A stretch of DNA of 64,000 nucleotides from Bacillota bacterium (GCA_023386315.1 JAEWJZ010000031.1:1-64000), one strand, 5' to 3'; positions 42,655-51,190 are shown, counted from the stretch's first letter. Notes: generated by a model from the letters alone, not told the origin. A program made the numbers and translations.

Positions 42655-45303
42655 ATGAAGCAATTAACCATAGGAATACTGGCTCATGTCGATGCAGGTA
42701 AGACCACGCTGTCAGAAGGAATTCTTTATGCAGGCGGGAAGATCGGAAAGCCAGGAAGAGTTGATAATAAAAATACATTTTTAGACACCTACGAGCTGGA
42801 AAAAGCCAGGGGGATCACCATATTCTCCAAACAGGCAGTTTTTGATATGGGAGATATTAAAATCACCCTTTTAGATACTCCGGGGCATGTGGATTTCAGT
42901 GCGGAGATGGAGCGGACCCTTCGTGTGCTGGACTATGCCATACTGGTAATCAGCGGTGCAGACGGAGTACAGGGACACACCAGAACTTTATGGCGTCTTT
43001 TGTCCATGTATCAGATCCCTGTTTACCTTTTTATTAATAAGATGGATCAGCCGGCTGCCGATCAGGACAGATTGATGAGCGAGGTCAAAAAGCAGCTTCA
43101 TGACAGCTGTATCGATTTTTCCCTGAATGATACAGACAGCTTTTATGATCAGCTTGCCATGTGCAGCGAAAGCATGATGGATGAATATTTAGAAAACGGC
43201 TTAGTAAGCGGGGATCACATCCGGCAGGGAATCAGAAACCGGACTGTATTCCCCTGCTTTTTCGGTTCAGCACTGAAATTACAGGGGATAGAAGCCCTTC
43301 TTACAGGAATCAGCCAATATGCCCTGATACCAGAGTATTCCCATGAATTCGGAGCCAAAATCTTTAAAATAACAAGAGATGACCAGGGAAACCGGCTGAC
43401 TCACTTAAAGCTTACCGGCGGTGCACTCAGCGTAAAGAATACCCTGACCAATGGAGTCTGGGAGGAAAAAATCAACCAGATCCGCATCTATTCCGGAGAA
43501 AAATATGAGACAGTGAATGAAGTTACTCCCGGCTCCATTTGTGCAGTAACCGGACTTACCCAGACCAGGCCAGGTGAGGGACTGGGATTTGAAGAAGCAT
43601 ATGAATCACCGGTACTGGAACCGGTCCTGTCTTATCAGATTGCCTTGCCAGAAGGCTGTGACCCAAGGCAGATGCTTCCAAAGCTGCGCCAGCTGGAAGA
43701 AGAGGAGCCGGAGCTTCATATTGTATGGGATGAACATGTACAGGAGATTCAGGCACAGATTATGGGGGAAATACAGATTGAGATATTAAAGACCCTGATC
43801 TTAGAACGGTTTGGAGTGGATGTATCCTTTGATACGGGAAGAATTGTATACAAAGAGACCATTGAAAGCCCTGTGGAAGGTGTGGGACATTTTGAGCCGC
43901 TGAGACACTATGCAGAGGTCCATCTTTTGCTGGAACCCGGAGAACCGGGTAGTGGTCTGGAATTTTGTTTAGCATGCAGTGAGGATCTGCTGGCCAAAAA
44001 CTACCAGAAACTTGTACTGACTCATCTGGAGGAAAAAAATCATAAAGGTGTGCTGACCGGATCTGCAATTACAGATATGAGAATTACTCTTGTATCTGGA
44101 AAAGCCCATCAGAAGCATACGGAAGGCGGGGATTTCAGGGAAGCAACGTACCGGGCGGTGCGTCAGGGCTTAAAAGAAGCTCAGTCGGTACTCTTGGAGC
44201 CATATTATGGTTTTACGCTTGAACTGCCTGAAAATCTGGTTGGAAGAGCAATGACAGACATTGAAAAGATGTGTGGAACCTGCCAGATATCCCATACAGA
44301 CGGAGAAGCTGCAGTTCTTACCGGCAGTGCGCCGGTGTCCGCCATGAGAAATTACCAGAAAGAGGTATCGGCATATTCCAGAGGTATGGGAAGGCTGTTT
44401 TGTACCTTAAAAGGTTATGAACCCTGCCATAATCCGAAAGCTGTAATGAAAGAATCTGGCTACGATTTTGAAAGTGATCTGGACAATCCTGCCGGTTCCG
44501 TATTCTGTTCACACGGTGCCGGGTTTGTGGTTCCCTGGGATCAGGTAAAAAAACACATGCATTTGGAGCCTTTCTTAAAACTGTCCCAGTCAGAGGTAGC
44601 GGAGGAGACTCTGGGGGGCGGATCTTCCGGACAGGAAAAACCCCTTATGAGTCTGGAAGAAATCGACCGGATTATAGAAAGCACCTTTTATGCCAACAGA
44701 GGGAAACGGACAGAATGGAAGAGAAAAAAGCCTGTTTATGAGACCCGCAGGGATCCGGTCTGCTATAATATGAATCATTCAGAACAAAGGGAAGAATATC
44801 TCCTTGTGGACGGTTATAATATTGTATTTGCCTGGCCGGAGCTTGCCGATATGGCACAGGAAAATATGGATGGCGCCAGAATGAAGCTTCTGGACCAGCT
44901 GTGCAATTACCAGGCAATCCGTAAATGCCAGATCATTGCGGTATTTGACGCATACCGGGTAAAGGAGCATCGGGAAGAATTTATCGCCTATCATAATATT
45001 CATCTGGTATATACCAGAGAGGCGCAGACAGCTGACCATTATATTGAAAAATTTGCCCATGATAACAATCGGAAATACCGGATTACCGTTGCCACCTCCG
45101 ACGGCCTGCAGCAGATGATCGTAAGGGGAGCTGGATGCGCTTTGTTATCAGCAAGAGAGTTAAAGACAGAGATGGAAGCAGCAAACAAAAGAGTGACTGA
45201 GGAATTTCAGGATTCCAGACCAAAAGGGCGTAATTTTCTTCTGGATTCTCTGTCAGATGAGGCAAAAGAACAGTTAAAAGATGCGGGGAGTAAAGAATCA
45301 TAA
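42655..45303 (+). CDS. ribosomal-protection-type GTPase fused to Rae1/YacP NYN nuclease domain
   Basis: 882 aa from the ATG at 42655, where family members begin; an ATG at 42625 adds 10 residues and neither site has a clear ribosome-binding site. Residues 1 to about 640 are EF-G/TetM-like: ILAHVDAGKTTLSE, EKARGITIFSKQAVF, LLDTPGHVDF, FINKMDQPAAD, then domains II-V. From about residue 712 is a separate NYN/YacP module with acidic residues in LLVDGYNIVFAW, IIAVFDAYRVKEH, AQTADHYIEKFAH and VATSDGLQQMIV. YacP/Rae1 cuts mRNA in the ribosomal A site, and TetM-type GTPases also enter the A site, so the fusion suggests a factor that reaches and cleaves mRNA on stalled ribosomes. Tetracycline resistance is possible but not shown. 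Confidence 0.9.
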   Translation: MKQLTIGILAHVDAGKTTLSEGILYAGGKIGKPGRVDNKNTFLDTYELEKARGITIFSKQAVFDMGDIKITLLDTPGHVDFSAEMERTLRVLDYAILVISGADGVQGHTRTLWRLLSMYQIPVYLFINKMDQPAADQDRLMSEVKKQLHDSCIDFSLNDTDSFYDQLAMCSESMMDEYLENGLVSGDHIRQGIRNRTVFPCFFGSALKLQGIEALLTGISQYALIPEYSHEFGAKIFKITRDDQGNRLTHLKLTGGALSVKNTLTNGVWEEKINQIRIYSGEKYETVNEVTPGSICAVTGLTQTRPGEGLGFEEAYESPVLEPVLSYQIALPEGCDPRQMLPKLRQLEEEEPELHIVWDEHVQEIQAQIMGEIQIEILKTLILERFGVDVSFDTGRIVYKETIESPVEGVGHFEPLRHYAEVHLLLEPGEPGSGLEFCLACSEDLLAKNYQKLVLTHLEEKNHKGVLTGSAITDMRITLVSGKAHQKHTEGGDFREATYRAVRQGLKEAQSVLLEPYYGFTLELPENLVGRAMTDIEKMCGTCQISHTDGEAAVLTGSAPVSAMRNYQKEVSAYSRGMGRLFCTLKGYEPCHNPKAVMKESGYDFESDLDNPAGSVFCSHGAGFVVPWDQVKKHMHLEPFLKLSQSEVAEETLGGGSSGQEKPLMSLEEIDRIIESTFYANRGKRTEWKRKKPVYETRRDPVCYNMNHSEQREEYLLVDGYNIVFAWPELADMAQENMDGARMKLLDQLCNYQAIRKCQIIAVFDAYRVKEHREEFIAYHNIHLVYTREAQTADHYIEKFAHDNNRKYRITVATSDGLQQMIVRGAGCALLSARELKTEMEAANKRVTEEFQDSRPKGRNFLLDSLSDEAKEQLKDAGSKES

Positions 45304-45318
45304 TTGATGAATAATCCT

Positions 45319-45384
45319 ATAAAATGGCACGGTCCTTACTGCAGAAAGGAATGAATGACACAGGAAGGACCGGACGGATTTTAT
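45319..45384. terminator. imperfect convergent terminator
   Basis: Outer arms ATAAAAT (45319-45325) / ATTTTAT (45378-45384) and inner arms GGTCCTT (45331-45337) / AAGGACC (45365-45371) bracket a large loop. It lies between the convergent GTPase-fusion and GntR genes and reaches into the GntR stop codon. Termination activity is uncertain. Confidence 0.4.
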
Positions 45385-46100
45385 TTGTAACGGCCGCTGG
45401 AGGTGATAGAAAGCTCATATTGATCGCCCAGGATGCAGATATCATCGGATAAGAGCGGTTCGTTACCCCTGTAGCAGACTCTCTGGATACACAAAAGAGC
45501 AGTTCCCGGCGGCACTGCCAGCATCTCAGATTCTGCAAAGTCTGCAGATTTTGCAAAGATTTTATCGGTAGCAGACTGGATCTCCAGATGATATTGCTGC
45601 TCCAGAAATTCATAAAGACCGTTAAACTTGTTTGTGAACTGCTCAATATTAGGAACCAGCGCATAGGGTATGTAGTCTTTTATTATGGCTATGGGTTTTT
45701 CATTAATCAGCTGAATCCTCTGAATTCTGGCGATCGGGGTCCCCAGAGCCTGTTGGAGCTCTTTTCCCAGCTTTTCAGTGGCGTAAATAATATCAATGTA
45801 CATGCTTTTGGTGCGGACTTGAAATCCCCTTTTGCGTAGACATTCTGTAACTGAGGTGACTTTGTTTAACGATTGAATTGCTCTGGAGTCCAGTACGATC
45901 GTACCTCTTCCCTGTCTGATTTCAACAAGACCTTCTTCCTTGAGAATTTCCATGGCAGTTCTGACAGTGGTGCGGCTTACCTGGTATATCTTTTCAAGTT
46001 CTGGTTCGGTTGGAAGGAATTCTGAAACAGGATAGGTTCCATCTTTAATTTTCATTTTTATTAAATCATGAACTACCATATAAGCGGGAACTTTCCCCAT
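45381..46100 (-). CDS. GntR-family regulator with UTRA domain (HutC/TreR class)
   Basis: 239 aa. The winged helix has VVHDLIKMKIKDGTYPVSEF, LPTEPELEKIYQVSRTTVRT and AMEILKEEGLVEIRQGRGTIV. The C-terminal UTRA ligand domain (about residues 85-235) has IARIQRIQLINEKPIAIIKDY and PPGTALLCIQRVCYRGNEPLL. UTRA regulators sense sugars, amino sugars or histidine-related compounds. The ATG at 46100 has no ribosome-binding site; an upstream short frame with a strong one ends inside gntR, which suggests translational coupling. It is isolated, so its targets are not evident. Confidence 0.9.
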   Translation of the reverse strand: MGKVPAYMVVHDLIKMKIKDGTYPVSEFLPTEPELEKIYQVSRTTVRTAMEILKEEGLVEIRQGRGTIVLDSRAIQSLNKVTSVTECLRKRGFQVRTKSMYIDIIYATEKLGKELQQALGTPIARIQRIQLINEKPIAIIKDYIPYALVPNIEQFTNKFNGLYEFLEQQYHLEIQSATDKIFAKSADFAESEMLAVPPGTALLCIQRVCYRGNEPLLSDDICILGDQYELSITSSGRYK

Positions 46101-46144
46101 AATAAATTAATTATGAAAATCACAGGGCAGCACTTGATTTTCAT
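46073..46144 (-). CDS. possible leader peptide upstream of gntR (23 aa)
   Basis: ATG at 46144 on the minus strand follows AAAGAAAGGGGGAATT, the only good ribosome-binding site before gntR. The frame encodes 23 residues (MKIKCCPVIFII, then NLLWGKFPLIW) and its TAG overlaps the beginning of gntR in another frame. Its first codons form one arm of the inverted repeat at 46109-46148. It could couple or gate gntR translation. Confidence 0.4.
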   Translation of the reverse strand: MKIKCCPVIFIINLLWGKFPLIW

Positions 46145-46148
46145 AATT
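46109..46148 (-). promoter_or_regulatory. perfect 14-bp inverted repeat in the gntR leader
   Basis: AATTATGAAAATCA (46109-46122) and TGATTTTCATAATT (46135-46148) are a perfect inverted repeat with a 12-bp centre, just before gntR. As RNA it makes a strong hairpin between the leader ribosome-binding site and the gntR start; as DNA it could be the GntR operator. Confidence 0.65.
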
Positions 46149-46282
46149 CCCCCTTTCTTTCACATATTCATTTAGATGACACTAATTATATCATATGTTT
46201 CTTTTATAGCAAATGAATGTAAAAAAAATATTCAAGGAGATCTCATGTGTACAAATAAAAAAAGAAAAAATGATGATTGGCT

Positions 46283-46338
46283 CCATGCAAAGCCGGTGGT
46301 TTCAGTGACAGTTGCATGGAGAAGATTCTGTCACTGAA
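46283..46338 (+). other. interlocking hairpins in the leader of the CD3324-type gene
   Basis: CCATGCAA (46283-46290) pairs with TTGCATGG (46312-46319), and TTCAGTGACAG (46301-46311) pairs perfectly with CTGTCACTGAA (46328-46338). The second pair begins inside the loop of the first and ends beyond it, so the two are a pseudoknot or alternatives. They end 49 nt before the start codon. No known RNA family is recognised. Confidence 0.45.
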
Positions 46339-46387
46339 TAAATGCCGGTTTTGCCTTCTGATCTTTCAAAAATAGGAGGAAGCCAGC

Positions 46388-46651
46388 ATGAAATATGTAA
46401 ACGCAAAAACAATTCTTCCTGATAAACTGGTCAGGGAATTGCAGCAATATATCCAGGGTGAATATATCTATATACCCGCCCTTTGCAGGCAGAGAAAACA
46501 GTGGGGAGAGAAGACCGGGTACAGAGAGGAATTAAAACAGAGAAATAACACAATCAGGACCCAGTACCATAATGGCAGATCCATGGAAACCCTTGCAGAA
46601 CAATACTGCCTTTCCCTCTCTGCTATCAGAAAAATTATATATCAGCAATAA
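46388..46651 (+). CDS. CD3324-family small protein with Mor-like helix-turn-helix
   Basis: 87 aa with an AGGAGG site. The N-terminal MKYVNAKTILPDKLVRELQQ and YIQGEYIYIPA are highly typical of the CD3324 family of Clostridia. The C-terminal half resembles a Mor-type helix-turn-helix (SMETLAEQYCLSLSAIRKII). Likely a small DNA-binding regulator of unknown target. It has a structured leader and its own terminator. Confidence 0.8.
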   Translation: MKYVNAKTILPDKLVRELQQYIQGEYIYIPALCRQRKQWGEKTGYREELKQRNNTIRTQYHNGRSMETLAEQYCLSLSAIRKIIYQQ

Positions 46652-46685
46652 ACCTACGGAGCTGCATCTGCAGCTCCGTAGGTTT
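46650..46685 (+). terminator. strong terminator hairpin after the CD3324-family gene
   Basis: AAACCTACGGAGCTGC (46650-46665) and GCAGCTCCGTAGGTTT (46670-46685) form a perfect 16-bp stem with an ATCT loop, the 3' arm ending in TTT. It overlaps the stop codon and could act in both directions. Confidence 0.8.
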
Positions 46686-46776
46686 ATACAGAATAATACA
46701 GAAGCATAAAGTGTAATGAATTCTTAAAGAGAGGATGATACAATAGCTTTAAAAGCCGTAATGGGAGGAAATGAAA

Positions 46777-48090
46777 ATGGATCTGACTTATATGGGATAT
46801 GAAGAACGAATCATAACACCAAAAAAACCAGTGCAGATAGCAGGATATGATGCCCGAATTGACAACTGTTCAAGGGGAACCATGAAGGATTTAAAGGCTC
46901 AGATTCTTGTAAGTAAAAGAAACGAAGAGAGATTCTGCCTTGTAACAATCGACAGCCTTGGTTTTACAACCAGGCTGACCAATCTGTTGCGGGAAAGGAT
47001 ATCAGAGATACTTCCAGCAAAAATGGAGCAGGTCATGGTCTGTTTTTCCCACACACACGCTGCCCCCAATGCTGCAGTTGAAAAAGATTATTATGAATTT
47101 GTATGCCAGACAATACTTTCAGGAGTAAAAAAGGCGGGTGAATCCATGGAACCAGTTTACGCCGGGTGGGGAATCGGCGAAAATACCGTTGGAATTAACA
47201 GGAGAGGGAGCGGTCAGCCTATTGATCCACGGATTGGGGTCTTAAAGATATGCGGGGAAGGGCAGGAAAAAATAAAAGTTCTAATCGTCCGGGTAACCGC
47301 CCACTGCAATGTTCTGATGCCAGATAATTACCTGATTTCGCCGGATTACTTCGGGGAGGCAAGAGAAGCGATAGAACGCAGATATGGCTGTAAAGTAATG
47401 ATGGTGCAGGGTGCGTCCGGGGATGTAAGACCCAGATACCGCCAGGAGAATGCGGATTATCTGGAAATTCATCCGGCAGAGGTACATTTAATGGATATCA
47501 GTGATCAGATGAAAGTAAGATATGCCGCGCAGAGCAAAAAAGCATTGAAGGATATGGGAAATGATATCTGTGAGTCCCTGCAGTCGGTCATAGACAAGAT
47601 TAATCCAATGCCCATCAACAGAATATCTATGTTTTCCGTTAAATCGACCTTTTATGCGGATGTGCCGGAATTGAACCGGGCCCGGGAAATTGCGTCCGAA
47701 GCATGGGGGCAGGGGAAAATCGACGGTAAAGGCTGGCTTTTGGAAGTGGAGAGACTTCTGAGTAATCATGAAATCAGGCAGAGTGCAGAAATTGAAATAC
47801 AGTTTTTTGCAGTCAATGACGGCTGTTTCTGCGGAGTTCCCAGTGAAGTCATGTCTGATATCGCAGTTGAAATCTGGAAAAAGACCAGTAATCCAATGGT
47901 ATTTTTCAATGGTTATACAAATGGCTGTACCAGCTATCTTCCGACAGCTGCCGAATATGACAGGGGTGGATATGAAGTTCTCTGGTCCAACCTTCTTTAC
48001 TACCAGTATCACGGGAGAGTCATGCCATTAAACAGAGATACGGCAAACCGTCTTGAGGATGAGGCGGTAAAGGCGTGGATGGAGTATTAG
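46777..48090 (+). CDS. neutral/alkaline ceramidase-like protein
   Basis: 437 aa from the ATG at 46777, eight bases after GGGAGG; the ATG at 46771 is too close. Landmarks of the neutral-ceramidase N-terminal family are VMVCFSHTHAAPNAA near residue 87 (zinc-binding His pair), LIVRVTAHCNVLMP near 170 and MMVQGASGDVRPRY near 208 (Gly-Asp active-site loop), then FNGYTNGCTSYLPTAAEYDRGGYE near 375-400. No signal peptide, so cytoplasmic. Bacterial members of this broad family are often of unknown function; ceramide hydrolysis is not established. Confidence 0.78.
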   Translation: MDLTYMGYEERIITPKKPVQIAGYDARIDNCSRGTMKDLKAQILVSKRNEERFCLVTIDSLGFTTRLTNLLRERISEILPAKMEQVMVCFSHTHAAPNAAVEKDYYEFVCQTILSGVKKAGESMEPVYAGWGIGENTVGINRRGSGQPIDPRIGVLKICGEGQEKIKVLIVRVTAHCNVLMPDNYLISPDYFGEAREAIERRYGCKVMMVQGASGDVRPRYRQENADYLEIHPAEVHLMDISDQMKVRYAAQSKKALKDMGNDICESLQSVIDKINPMPINRISMFSVKSTFYADVPELNRAREIASEAWGQGKIDGKGWLLEVERLLSNHEIRQSAEIEIQFFAVNDGCFCGVPSEVMSDIAVEIWKKTSNPMVFFNGYTNGCTSYLPTAAEYDRGGYEVLWSNLLYYQYHGRVMPLNRDTANRLEDEAVKAWMEY

Positions 48091-48131
48091 GCGAATTAAA
48101 TGATAAAGTGTCAAGGTTTTTAATTCATATT

Positions 48132-48173
48132 CATACGCAAAAAGCCCAAGTATACATGGGCTTTTTGCGTATG
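48132..48173. terminator. bidirectional terminator between the ceramidase-like gene and agrBD
   Basis: CATACGCAAAAAGCCCA (48132-48148) and TGGGCTTTTTGCGTATG (48157-48173) form a perfect 17-bp stem, with T-runs inside the arms on either strand. It ends the plus-strand gene and the minus-strand agrBD transcript. Confidence 0.75.
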
Positions 48174-48250
48174 ATTTATAGTAATAGGTTTCATCTGAAT
48201 TGTATAGGCTTATAGTGTTTGGGTTACTACTATGGTACTAATGTGTAGGA

Positions 48251-48385
48251 TTACCTTTTAAATTCTTTAATACCAGTTGGAACTTTCGGCTGATAAGACC
48301 AGTATAAACAGTATGAATTATTCGCTTTTTTAATAGCGTGTTCTGCAAGATGGGAAACTAATCTAAGCATCGGTTTATTCTTCAT
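48251..48385 (-). CDS. agrD: AgrD-like cyclic-lactone autoinducer precursor
   Basis: 44-aa gene beginning inside the end of agrB (11-bp overlap), with GAGGCG as ribosome-binding site. The N-terminal amphipathic leader is MKNKPMLRLVSHLAEHAIKK; next is the signal core with Cys26 in NNSYCLYWSY, and then the recognition tail QPKVPTGIKEFKR. This matches AgrD: an amphipathic helix, a cysteine four residues before the end of a hydrophobic ring, and an acidic/proline VP tail cut off by AgrB. By comparison with staphylococcal AgrD the mature thiolactone ring is predicted to be C-L-Y-W-S, with an exocyclic tail of unknown length. Confidence 0.88.
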   Translation of the reverse strand: MKNKPMLRLVSHLAEHAIKKANNSYCLYWSYQPKVPTGIKEFKR

Positions 48386-48974
48386 TTTTTTTTCGCCTCG
48401 TTTCTGATAAATTTACAAATAAGGAAAGCAACATCAATGAAAACACTATAAATATAGCCCATGCAACCGCAAATGAAACTTCTGTCTGATGTAATACATT
48501 AGCCAATATATATATAGCCAGAGCGATGGCAATTAATATAAAACTTTTTACACGATACTTCTTCCTGTCATTATCCAGGATTGAGCCAATTCCATAATCC
48601 ACAGGGGTGAAAATATATATAGCAGGAATTGCGACAGCAATTAAACCGTAAGAAACAATCAATCGGTTATTTGATAAATAGTAATTAAGAAAAAGCATTA
48701 AAAGGTATAAAAATAAAGTGGTGCAATAGCACTTTATATGTGTTTTACAATGATAACCACCCACATAATTTCGTATTGAGCAATAGGTTACAACATATAT
48801 TAAACTTATAAAGATCTGTTTTGTTAAAAATCCGATCAAGCCAATAGATAAAAATATAACAATATTATTTAATACTAACTCAATACCATATGTATAGTAT
48901 TTTCGGTTTTCAATTGAAATAATTTTATTGGAAACTAATCTGAGACTTATTTCTTCCGCAATAGTCTGTAACAT
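48375..48974 (-). CDS. agrB: accessory gene regulator AgrB, autoinducer-processing membrane protease
   Basis: 199 aa, several membrane helices (VLNNIVIFLSIGLIGFL, IFISLIYVVTYCSIR, LFLYLLMLFLNYYL, AYGLIAVAIPAIYIF-type segments). The catalytic region RNYVGGYHCKTHIKCYCTT near residues 68-86 contains the family His and Cys. It cleaves and cyclises AgrD, encoded immediately downstream and overlapping. AAGGAG precedes the start, and an AgrA-type binding site lies 71 bp upstream. Confidence 0.95.
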   Translation of the reverse strand: MLQTIAEEISLRLVSNKIISIENRKYYTYGIELVLNNIVIFLSIGLIGFLTKQIFISLIYVVTYCSIRNYVGGYHCKTHIKCYCTTLFLYLLMLFLNYYLSNNRLIVSYGLIAVAIPAIYIFTPVDYGIGSILDNDRKKYRVKSFILIAIALAIYILANVLHQTEVSFAVAWAIFIVFSLMLLSLFVNLSETRRKKNEE

Positions 48975-49044
48975 TTTAGGTTCACTCCTTAATAAACACT
49001 AAGAAAGTATAAGCTTGTTTATCTCAAAAAACAATAGCGTTTTA

Positions 49045-49074
49045 CCGAATGGTAGTTATATGTTACTGAGTGGT
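49045..49074 (-). promoter_or_regulatory. predicted AgrA/LytTR binding site upstream of agrBD
   Basis: On the minus strand ACCACTCAG (49074-49066), 12 bp, ACCATTCGG (49053-49045): imperfect 9-bp direct repeats with two-turn spacing, the form of AgrA and ComE sites. TTGTTT (10 bp further), a 17-bp spacer and TATACT form a promoter for agrBD, ahead of the agrB start. The same repeats and spacing, in the opposite order, occur upstream of accD at 51714-51743. Confidence 0.75.
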
Positions 49075-49100
49075 TCCGATAATCGTCTACCTTTAAGGTA

Positions 49101-50417
49101 TTAAGGATTTATTTTTATTGGAAGCATGACAACCACTTTAAAAACTCTGTTTTCTGTATAAACTTTGAATAAACCACTGTATTTTTCAACAGATAATTTA
49201 ATGGAAGCTAAACCATATCCATGATACGTGGTATTGGTTTTGCGGGTTTTTATTTTATTGTTTTCTATGATCAGCTGATTAGAATAAGGGTTTTTGACAA
49301 CAATTGACAGGTAATTTTTAAAACAAAATATTTTTCCTGATATATATCGCTTTTCAGTGTCCATAATATCTACGGCTTCAATTGAATTGTCTAATATATT
49401 GGCCAGGATTGCCGTTAAATCAATGGGGGTGATTGATAAATGAGGTACGTGGTCAATATCTATTTGAATATCAATATTGTGCTGTTTGCAAACGGCAATT
49501 TTATAATTCAAAATTGCATCAATAATTTCATTGCCACAATTCACAATAGTTTTAGTTCTTTCTAAAGCATCTGTTATTTCTTCAATATATGCAACTGACC
49601 CATCGATATTATTCTGCTTCAATAAATAAGATATATTTGTTAGATTCTTATTGATGTCGTGTCTTATTTTCTTTAAATCTGTGGTAGCAGATTCATGATA
49701 AGATAATTGTTGAACTAAAGAAAGATTTCTTATACTTAATATATAATTTTCTTTCTCTTGTTCGTGATATAAGAAAATTTTACCGAAGAAAAATACAATC
49801 AGACCACTTATTATCAGGAAACCAACAGAGATGATCGATATGTAAATGGAATACTTATTAGATTCTCTTTGAAGAACGGGGCTTACTATCATAATAAACT
49901 GTAAAATTACGGAAAAGAGTAATATTATAACATCCATTGTAATCCAATATTTAGGTGGTATGCCCAATTTGTTTTTTCCAAAATAATTAATAAATATTAT
50001 AATGAGGATTATATTTAGTAATTTAGCCAGAATTGAAAATCCAAACGACGTATTCGTAAGATACAGCATCTTTGGAATGTCTATATTGATTATATATGAG
50101 GAAAAATTACCAACTAAAATATCACTTATTAAAAACACATAATTCGCTACCAGAATAAAAAATGCAAGAATATATGTTTTTTCCAGATAAACAATGGAGG
50201 TCAGAATCATTGTAATTAAAAAAAATAAAATAAATCTGATTGTATCGAGAAAGTCAGGCAGACAAAAAACAAATAAAGTATTAACTACCGTAGCTAAAAG
50301 AATAGAATATAGCTTCTTTCTTCCGTGAAATCTGCAGGGTATGCTGCAGCTGATCAGCCAGTAAAGTAAAACAGACTCAGTTAATGAAAATATGAAACTA
50401 AAATTAGTATTATTCAT
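49101..50417 (-). CDS. agrC: AgrC-type quorum-sensing histidine kinase
   Basis: 438 aa. Residues 1 to about 220 form 6-7 membrane helices (for example LYSILLATVVNTLFVFCLP and FILFFLITMILTSIVYL), the autoinducer-sensing domain. The cytoplasmic part is a GHKL kinase: TTDLKKIRHDINKNLTNISY near 248 (phospho-acceptor His in RHDINKN), ILANILDNSIEAVDIMD near 335 (N box) and HGYGLASIKLSVEKY near 398 (G box). It overlaps the end of agrA by 4 bp. It senses the peptide made by AgrBD and phosphorylates AgrA. Confidence 0.94.
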   Translation of the reverse strand: MNNTNFSFIFSLTESVLLYWLISCSIPCRFHGRKKLYSILLATVVNTLFVFCLPDFLDTIRFILFFLITMILTSIVYLEKTYILAFFILVANYVFLISDILVGNFSSYIINIDIPKMLYLTNTSFGFSILAKLLNIILIIIFINYFGKNKLGIPPKYWITMDVIILLFSVILQFIMIVSPVLQRESNKYSIYISIISVGFLIISGLIVFFFGKIFLYHEQEKENYILSIRNLSLVQQLSYHESATTDLKKIRHDINKNLTNISYLLKQNNIDGSVAYIEEITDALERTKTIVNCGNEIIDAILNYKIAVCKQHNIDIQIDIDHVPHLSITPIDLTAILANILDNSIEAVDIMDTEKRYISGKIFCFKNYLSIVVKNPYSNQLIIENNKIKTRKTNTTYHGYGLASIKLSVEKYSGLFKVYTENRVFKVVVMLPIKINP

Positions 50418-51157
50418 ATGATATTGTCTCCAGATATTATTTCTGAGAATTTATCAAAAATATTCTGCCTTTTTCTTCGGCTTAACGGCAAACGAATCCC
50501 GTTGTCTAGACTGATTTCAGTCTCATCGATAGAAAATATATATTTTATATTTACAATACAACTTCTATGTATATCCACAAATTCTAAAGGTAAATATTTT
50601 TGAACAATTTCGGAAAATTGGCAGTTATGAAGGATAAATGTTTCGCGTTTTGTGTATAAGAACACTTTTCGATTGATGCATTCAAAATATATAATATCAT
50701 CAAGCGGTACTTTAATATCCATGCTGCCATTTGGACTTTTAACAACTTTAAATATCTGTGTCTTGGGGTTGTCCTCATTTATCCTGTCAATAACCTGTGT
50801 AATAACATCAGTTAATCGCTCATGGATGAGCGATTTGGGAAGAAATCCTATGACATCATATTGAAATGTATTCAAGGCCTCCTGAGGGTACGCTGTGATA
50901 AAAATTAGTTTAAATTTCTTATCGAGTAGTCGTAATTCCTTTGCCACTTCCTTTCCGTCTTTCCGGGGCATATCTATATCCAAAAAGATAACATCATAAT
51001 AAGGCTGATATTTTGAAAAGGCGGCAATTAAGTCATCCCCTTTTTTGAATGAAAAACTGCGGGTCTCAACTTTTAAACGTCTGAATATTTTTTCCACTTC
51101 AGGTGCAATCTGTGCCAGAAAATCTTTATCATCGTCACAAAAAGCAAGATTAAGCAT
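50414..51157 (-). CDS. agrA: AgrA-type LytTR response regulator
   Basis: 247 aa. Receiver: NLAFCDDDKDFL, phospho-acceptor Asp in YDVIFLDIDMPRKDG near residue 58 and Lys in IGFLPKSLIHE near 107. LytTR domain: KVPLDDIIYFECINRKVFLY, then LEFVDIHRSCIVNIKYI and the C-terminal LDNGIRLPLSRRKRQNIFDKF. LytTR proteins bind 9-bp direct repeats spaced 12 bp, as found before agrB and accD. GGAGGTAG precedes the start. It is probably cotranscribed with the XRE gene upstream and agrC downstream. Confidence 0.95.
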   Translation of the reverse strand: MLNLAFCDDDKDFLAQIAPEVEKIFRRLKVETRSFSFKKGDDLIAAFSKYQPYYDVIFLDIDMPRKDGKEVAKELRLLDKKFKLIFITAYPQEALNTFQYDVIGFLPKSLIHERLTDVITQVIDRINEDNPKTQIFKVVKSPNGSMDIKVPLDDIIYFECINRKVFLYTKRETFILHNCQFSEIVQKYLPLEFVDIHRSCIVNIKYIFSIDETEISLDNGIRLPLSRRKRQNIFDKFSEIISGDNII

Positions 51158-51190
51158 CGAGAGCTACCTCCTTATCCTATTCCGTTTTTC

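Noticed and set aside
42655..45303. Plain tetracycline-resistance gene (tetM/tetW)
   Set aside because: The EF-G-like body matches the group, but the added NYN nuclease domain makes a simple resistance label unsafe; reported as a fusion.
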